NCBI RefSeq assembly: GCF_900111395.1 | Contig: NZ_FOHV01000021.1 | Location: 1 to 47,064, forward strand | Direction: 5' to 3' | From: Thorsellia anophelis DSM 18579 | GTDB lineage: Bacteria > Pseudomonadota > Gammaproteobacteria > Enterobacterales > Thorselliaceae | DNA length: 47,064 bases | In this document: positions 44,849 through 47,064 of the stretch, one piece after another | How the letters are laid out: every line of letters starts with the position of its first letter | Numbering within the stretch: the first letter of the stretch is position 1 | Program-made: the position numbers and the translations under genes | The notes under the pieces: generated by a model | What the model was told of the DNA's origin: nothing | The model's database searches: none | What the model saw: only the letters and a program-made list of their open reading frames with translations

Positions 44849-45394
44849 CTAAGCTTTCTCAACTTGACCAAATGCTAACTCTACAGGTGTAGAACGGCCA
44901 AAAATAGAGACAGATACCTTTAAGCGGCTTTTTTCATAATCAACTTCTTCAACTGTTCCATTGAAATCAGCAAAAGGGCCATCATTAACTCGTACCGTTT
45001 CACCTGGTTCAAACAATGTTTTAGGACGTGGTTTCTCACCATCTTTCTGGAGTCGATTTAAAATCGCATCAGCTTCTCTATCACTTATTGGCGCAGGTCT
45101 ATCAGGCGTCCCTCCGATAAATCCCATAACGCGCGGTATGCTTTTAACTAAATGCCAACTTGCATCATCCATTGCCATATGCACAAGCACATAACCTGGG
45201 AAGAATTTACGTTCACTTTTACGTCTTTGCCCAGATCTCATTTCAACAACTTCTTCAGTTGGAACAAGAATCTCACCAAAAGAATCTTCCATTTTATTTA
45301 ATCTAATATGCTCTTGTAAAGATTCTTTAACTCGACCTTCAAATCCAGAAAAAGCCTGTATCACGTACCATCTTTTTTTAATCTCTTCTGACAT
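44849..45394 (-). CDS. nusG: Transcription termination/antitermination factor NusG
   Basis: A 181-residue elongation factor that binds RNA polymerase with its NGN domain ([14 protein letters not shown] at the N-terminus, [28 protein letters not shown]) and Rho or ribosomal protein S10 with its C-terminal KOW domain ([19 protein letters not shown]). It has the same length as E. coli NusG and is nearly collinear. Its start is 2 bp after the secE stop. It is the general paralogue of RfaH, which would act at the JUMPstart site at the other end of the window. Confidence 0.98.
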   Translation of the reverse strand: MSEEIKKRWYVIQAFSGFEGRVKESLQEHIRLNKMEDSFGEILVPTEEVVEMRSGQRRKSERKFFPGYVLVHMAMDDASWHLVKSIPRVMGFIGGTPDRPAPISDREADAILNRLQKDGEKPRPKTLFEPGETVRVNDGPFADFNGTVEEVDYEKSRLKVSVSIFGRSTPVELAFGQVEKA

Positions 45395-45396
45395 GA

Positions 45397-45813
45397 TTAA
45401 GCTCCTACTCCAAATTTAGTAATCCATGTAACAATTCTAATTAAAATACCATCTAATCCCCACAGTATAAGTGCAATTAGAATTGTTATAGCTGCCACAA
45501 TTAATGTTGTCTGTGTTGCTTCCTGTCTTGTTGGCCAAACCACTTTTTTAAGCTCAATTCTTGCTTCCCGAGCTAAATTAATAAATGATTTACCTTTAAC
45601 CGTAATAAGTGCAAGTCCTATTGCAAGGGCCATGACAATAATCACTGCAATGATACGGACAATTGGGAACTCATAACTATCAAAATAAACATTGCCCACA
45701 ATAGCAGCAGCAACTAATGCAAATACAGCTGACCACTTAAAGGCATCAGATCCTTTACTTGGGTTGTTATCTTTTATTTCTTTATTTTCTATTTTTTTTG
45801 CGTTCGCGCTCAT
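45397..45813 (-). CDS. secE: Preprotein translocase subunit SecE
   Basis: A 138-residue SecYEG subunit with three membrane segments ([49 protein letters not shown]). The essential cytoplasmic amphipathic helix is [24 protein letters not shown] hydrophilic N-terminal tail of about 24 residues is typical of the long proteobacterial form. It is directly followed by nusG, the universal pairing. Confidence 0.97.
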   Translation of the reverse strand: MSANAKKIENKEIKDNNPSKGSDAFKWSAVFALVAAAIVGNVYFDSYEFPIVRIIAVIIVMALAIGLALITVKGKSFINLAREARIELKKVVWPTRQEATQTTLIVAAITILIALILWGLDGILIRIVTWITKFGVGA

Positions 45814-45925
45814 TGAAAATTAACCACCTAAGTTATCGATTATTATTGGAATATACAATTACGTTTAAACTATTCTAGTTTGAAAGAAACACAATCAAAA
45901 TGTATATTCGAATAATTTAGAATAT

Positions 45926-45955
45926 GCCTAGGGTAAAACCAAAATTACCCTAGGC
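45926..45955 (-). terminator. Hairpin between tuf and secE
   Basis: A perfect 11-bp stem GCCTAGGGTAA / TTACCCTAGGC with an 8-nt loop, 15 bp after the tuf stop. The T-run is poor, so it may only partly end tuf transcripts and allow read-through into secE-nusG. Confidence 0.6.
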
Positions 45956-45970
45956 AAAGGTTAAATGTTA

Positions 45971-47064
<1,094 letters not shown>

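Overview
The window is 47 kb of AT-rich gammaproteobacterial chromosome. The protein set is enterobacterial-like: IlvD/IlvA, an OmpC-type porin, YoaB, Zwf, SecM-SecA, YdeE, YigZ, ChiP, ChbR, and EF-Tu-SecE-NusG. Low GC, this gene set and scrambled neighbourhoods (zwf-secM-secA; tuf-secE-nusG followed by sdaA instead of rplK) would fit an Orbales/Gilliamella-type gut symbiont. That placement is an inference from general familiarity, not from a search. No rRNA, tRNA or CRISPR array was seen.

Layout. 1-2 kb: the left edge looks like part of a group II intron on the minus strand. It lies just behind a terminator that closes a two-gene ABC polysaccharide exporter (wzm-wzt), which is preceded by a clear JUMPstart/ops element (RfaH control). 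2.3-5.7 kb: ilvD-ilvA. 6.5-9.7 kb: a general porin, a YoaB-type Rid protein and zwf. 10.3-13.7 kb: secM-secA, where SecM carries a divergent arrest peptide. 13.9-20.2 kb: a glycosyltransferase, a purine nucleoside phosphorylase, an MFS exporter, YigZ, a renalase-like flavoprotein and a short-chain dehydrogenase. 20.3-35.6 kb: a glycan-use island. It has two tandem solute-binding proteins, a cytosolic GH38 alpha-mannosidase, two permeases and an ATPase on the minus strand. Divergent from them is a ChiP-type outer-membrane porin, followed by a ChbR-type regulator, a cellobiose/chitobiose-type PTS EIIC and a GH1 6-phospho-beta-glucosidase with a near-consensus CRP site.

35.9-42.6 kb holds the most interesting unit, a seven-gene minus-strand operon. 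In transcription order it encodes a fumarase/adenylosuccinate-lyase superfamily enzyme, a GNAT acetyltransferase, a lipoprotein binding protein, a permease, an ATPase, an M20 amidohydrolase and an MmgE/PrpD protein. This matches the Bacillus subtilis yxeK-L-M-N-O-P-Q order, with a lyase in place of the monooxygenase YxeK. It is therefore best read as an S-(2-succino)cysteine salvage operon of the S-(2-succino) lyase type: import, N-acetylation, cleavage to fumarate plus N-acetylcysteine, then deacetylation to cysteine. 43-47 kb: sdaA, then the nusG-secE-tuf group, with tuf cut by the right edge.

The window combines housekeeping genes with two nutrient-scavenging modules, glycan/mannoside use and succinated-thiol recovery.
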